A stretch of DNA of 64,000 nt from Nitrogeniibacter aestuarii (GTDB lineage: Bacteria; Pseudomonadota; Gammaproteobacteria; Burkholderiales; Rhodocyclaceae), in NCBI RefSeq assembly GCF_017309585.1, contig NZ_CP071321.1, positions 1-64,000 on the forward strand. The letters run 5' to 3'. Position 1 is the first letter of the stretch; each line of letters starts with the position of its first letter. The notes beneath the pieces were generated by a model. The model made no database searches. It was not told the origin of the DNA and was given only the letters and a program-made list of their open reading frames with translations. A program made the translations under genes and the position numbers. This document shows positions 61,526 to 64,000 of the stretch, in pieces.

Positions 61526-63078
61526 GCGATCGCCCCTGGGATCTCGTCTGCGTCGGGACCGGCATCTCGGCCCTGACCTATGGCGCCTTGCGCCTGCGCG
61601 AGGCGCCCGGGCAGCGGATGCTGTTCCTTGAGCAGCACAACGTGCCCGGCGGCTACAGCAGCGAATTCGTGCGCCCCAAACAGGGCGCGCGATTCGACTG
61701 CAGCCTGCACAAGCTCACCGGCATGGGCGAGACCGGCAACCTGCGTCAGCTCTTTCGTGAGCTCGATCTGGAATCCAGCGTCGAACTGGTGTTCTCGCCG
61801 GCCTGGTTCCAGGTGGCCGGTGGTGTCGAGCTGATGCTCGACCAGGTGCCATCGCGCATGCGCGATGCCTTGTGCGATGCCTTTCCCGACGAGGCGGGTG
61901 CCATCGACGCCTTTCTGTACGAGGTGGAGGTGCACGGGCGCAACTCCTACATGCAGTTCGAGGTCATGCTCGGTCGCTTCGAGCCGGACTTCAAAGCCTT
62001 GCGTGTGGCGCACCGGACGCTCAAGATCATCACGGTACTCGACGCGCTGCGTGCACGCTTCAAGGACCCGAGGCTGATCGAAATCCTCAGCCTGCCCGCG
62101 ATCTACATCGGCGCCTTCCCCGAGCAGTGCGCCTTTCTGTACTACCTGCACGTGGTGTATGCCAGCCTGTATGAGCGCAGCGCCTACATGCGTGGTGGCT
62201 CGCAGCAGCTCTCGCGCTTGCTCGTGAGCCAGATCGAGTCCATGGGCGGCGAGGTCCGGCTCAAGACCGACGTCGAGCAGGTGCTGATCGATCCGGACTC
62301 GGGCCTGGCCACCGGCGTGAGAACCGACCGGGGCGAGGTGAGGGCGGATCGGGTGATGATCAACGCCTCGCCGCGTTACGCCCTGGAGACGCTGCTGCCG
62401 CCGCTCGACGCGCTGGCCCCGCATCGGGCGCGGGCCGCCGAGCAGGTGACCGCCAACGCCACCACCACGCTGTACCTCGTCCTCGATTGCCCGCCCGAAT
62501 CCATCGGCCTCGATCACGCCGAAACCATGGTGCTGGCCGACGATCCGCTCGCCGCGCTCGAAGCGCGCCGGCAGGCCCGTGCCCAGCCCACCGAGGCGGC
62601 CCTGTGCGAGCCGGCCTACTGGGGTGCCTCGTCCTTCGAGGTCACCAACTATCACGCCCTCGACCCCAGTGGGGGGGCCGTGGTGATCGTCAATGTGCTC
62701 GACGACATCCGTCACTGGCCGCCGCGCAAGACGCCGGAATACCGGCAGAAGAAGCGCCGGGTCGCCGAGCAGTTGCTCGCCCGGCTCGACAAGGTGCGTC
62801 CCGGCCTGCGCGGACATGTGCGCTACAGCGAGGTCTCCAGCCCGCGCACCTACGAGCGCTACACCCGCAATAGCGCCGGTTCGGGCTACGGCAACCTGGT
62901 GCTGCCAGAGGCCACGCCCAACCTCATCAACCACAACTTTCCCGTGCGCAACCTCAGCTTCCTCAGCGCCTGGATCTCCGGCTCCGGCTACGAAGCCACC
63001 ATGGGATATGCACGCATGCTGGTGCGCAGCGCACCCCCCGCACGGCTGGCCCGCACCGGTACCGACAGGAGTTTCTGA
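61498..63078 (+). CDS. FAD-dependent oxidoreductase, phytoene-desaturase-like
   Basis: A 526-residue flavoprotein of the CrtI/RetSat type. The dinucleotide fold is LVCVGTGISALTYGALRL with LFLEQHNVPGGYSSEF, and the C-terminal FAD segment is LSFLSAWISGSGYEATMGYA. These enzymes insert, saturate or isomerise double bonds in lipid chains. Here it may desaturate or tailor the carrier-bound chain with the diiron enzyme. It begins 28 bp inside the AurF-like gene with GAGG 7 bp before ATG 61498, indicating tight coupling. Confidence 0.85.
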   Translation: MVRETRDSLSDRPWDLVCVGTGISALTYGALRLREAPGQRMLFLEQHNVPGGYSSEFVRPKQGARFDCSLHKLTGMGETGNLRQLFRELDLESSVELVFSPAWFQVAGGVELMLDQVPSRMRDALCDAFPDEAGAIDAFLYEVEVHGRNSYMQFEVMLGRFEPDFKALRVAHRTLKIITVLDALRARFKDPRLIEILSLPAIYIGAFPEQCAFLYYLHVVYASLYERSAYMRGGSQQLSRLLVSQIESMGGEVRLKTDVEQVLIDPDSGLATGVRTDRGEVRADRVMINASPRYALETLLPPLDALAPHRARAAEQVTANATTTLYLVLDCPPESIGLDHAETMVLADDPLAALEARRQARAQPTEAALCEPAYWGASSFEVTNYHALDPSGGAVVIVNVLDDIRHWPPRKTPEYRQKKRRVAEQLLARLDKVRPGLRGHVRYSEVSSPRTYERYTRNSAGSGYGNLVLPEATPNLINHNFPVRNLSFLSAWISGSGYEATMGYARMLVRSAPPARLARTGTDRSF

Positions 63079-63081
63079 TTC

Positions 63082-63825
63082 ATGAATGACACTGCCTCGA
63101 GATGGATTCTGGTCACCGGCGGCAGCCGCGGCATCGGTCGCGGCCTGGTCGAGCATTTCTCGCGCGACCACCGGGTGATCTTCACCTATCAGCACAGTGC
63201 AGAGCGTGCCAACGCCGTTGTCGATGCACTGCGCGCCCAGGGGCGTGACGTGTCCGCCTTCCGCTGCGACGGCGGCGACCCGGTGGAGACGGCCGCCTTC
63301 GGGCAGATGTGCGTCAAGGAGTACGGCCCGCCATGGGCGCTTATCCACAACGCCGGCATCACCCGCGACGGGCTGATGGTGAGCATGGACAACACGTCCT
63401 GGCGCGATGTGCTGGCCACCAATCTGGACGCCTGCTTCTACCTGACCCGCGCCTTTCTCGAATCGATGATGGCCGAGCGCAGCGGCGCCATCCTGATGAT
63501 GTCCTCGGTGACCGGCCTGAAGGGCAACAAGGGGCAGGTCAACTACGGGGCGTCCAAGGCCGCCATGAGCGGCATGGTGCGCAGCATGGCCCAGGAGCTG
63601 TCGCGCTTCGGCATCAGTGCCAATGCCATCGCACCGGGTCTGATCGACACCGAGATGGCCGAAGGCATGACCGACAAGGCGCGCAAGGACATGGAATCGG
63701 CCATTCCGATGCGGCGCCTGGGCAGCGTCGATGAAGTGGCCCGGCTCGCCCGCTATCTGGTGTCGCCCGAGGCGGCCTACATCACCGGCCAGACCATCGT
63801 GATCGATGGTGGCCTCACTGCCTGA
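63082..63825 (+). CDS. 3-oxoacyl-ACP reductase (FabG-like SDR)
   Basis: A 247-residue short-chain reductase: NADP loop LVTGGSRGIGRG (11-21), NAG motif HNAGITRDGL, catalytic Ser141/142, Tyr155 and Lys159 (NYGASKAAMSG) and FabG-type end YITGQTIVIDGGLTA. It supplies the ketoreduction that must follow the ketosynthase and precede the MaoC-like dehydration. Starts 3 bp after the FAD enzyme stop. Confidence 0.92.
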   Translation: MNDTASRWILVTGGSRGIGRGLVEHFSRDHRVIFTYQHSAERANAVVDALRAQGRDVSAFRCDGGDPVETAAFGQMCVKEYGPPWALIHNAGITRDGLMVSMDNTSWRDVLATNLDACFYLTRAFLESMMAERSGAILMMSSVTGLKGNKGQVNYGASKAAMSGMVRSMAQELSRFGISANAIAPGLIDTEMAEGMTDKARKDMESAIPMRRLGSVDEVARLARYLVSPEAAYITGQTIVIDGGLTA

Positions 63826-63852
63826 TCCCCGTTCAGGACCAAGGAGTCTGAC

Positions 63853-64000
63853 GTGACCTATGCCGTGACCAGTGGATGCATCAACTGCAAGTTCTCCGAC
63901 TGTGTGGAGGTGTGCCCGACCGATGCCTTTCATGAAGGCCCCAACATGCTCGTCATTCACCCGGAAGACTGCATCGACTGTGGCCTGTGCGAACCGGAGT
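63853..64000 (+). CDS. 7Fe ferredoxin, FdxA type, cut by the window end
   Basis: Partial gene, 49 codons visible from GTG 63853, with AAGGAG 6 bp upstream. It shows GCINCKFSDCVEVCPTDAFH and then DCIDCGLCEPE, the pattern of FdxA ferredoxins with one [3Fe-4S] and one [4Fe-4S] cluster. As the next gene of the biosynthetic operon it probably delivers electrons to the AurF-like oxygenase. The 3' end lies outside the window. Confidence 0.88.
   Translation, partial: MTYAVTSGCINCKFSDCVEVCPTDAFHEGPNMLVIHPEDCIDCGLCEPE

Overview
The window reads as chromosomal DNA of a high-GC, respiratory betaproteobacterium. Denitrifying Rhodocyclales (Azoarcus, Thauera or Denitromonas type) fit best, because dnaA-dnaN-gyrB, an acetone carboxylase operon with its sigma-54 activator, a soluble NAD-linked formate dehydrogenase and an NsrR/NnrS nitric-oxide module occur together. 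The organism is inferred from gene content only. The left edge lies just inside the replication-origin region: a DnaA box precedes dnaA.

Layout. 0.2-5.5 kb: dnaA, dnaN, gyrB and a terminator. 5.6-11.9 kb: a defence and accessory island. It holds a candidate restriction endonuclease, vsr, a small unknown protein and a Dcm-type cytosine methyltransferase with an N-terminal helix-turn-helix facing a 23-bp palindrome. It also holds an AbiE-like type IV toxin-antitoxin pair with a very regular operator array, and three DM9-repeat genes or remnants. 12-20 kb: a class V aminotransferase, an MHYT-PAS hybrid histidine kinase overlapping an HD-GYP response regulator, and a benzoylformate-decarboxylase-like enzyme. 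20-23.7 kb: an NAD salvage unit (nrtR, prs, nadV) with two operators. 23.8-30 kb: fdsGBA-fdhD-fdsD. 30-34 kb: carbonic anhydrase, a 34-residue unlisted membrane peptide, a Mn exporter under a yybP-ykoY riboswitch, nnrS, a hemerythrin protein and nsrR. 34-45 kb: acxR and the acetone/2-propanol operon acxABC-adh-acs, with a clear sigma-54 promoter. 45-53 kb: an FdsR-like LysR gene followed by a predicted small RNA, a haloacid dehalogenase, an Old Yellow Enzyme homologue, a TerB-like protein, an NhaR-like regulator, a cell-wall amidase and lipoprotein pair, a degenerate CCA-enzyme C-terminal domain and an RluA-type pseudouridine synthase.

53.1 kb to the right edge: the most novel part. A complete acyl-homoserine-lactone circuit (luxR, an rsaM-like gene, luxI) carries two matching lux-box palindromes. 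It runs without a gap into a tightly overlapping operon encoding a PLP decarboxylase, a ketosynthase, a MaoC-like dehydratase, an acyl carrier protein, an AurF-type diiron oxygenase with all ligands, a CrtI-like FAD oxidoreductase, a ketoreductase and a 7Fe ferredoxin cut by the window edge. I infer a quorum-controlled pathway that builds a carrier-bound, probably N-oxygenated small molecule. The product is unknown to me.

Links between regions. Formate oxidation (fds) releases CO2 handled next door by carbonic anhydrase. The fds promoter shares a 41-bp element and exact spacing with a second site at the 3' end of the distant LysR gene, which suggests one regulon. 2-Propanol to acetone to acetoacetate to acetoacetyl-CoA is fully encoded at 36-45 kb. 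No rRNA, tRNA, CRISPR array or complete insertion sequence was seen.
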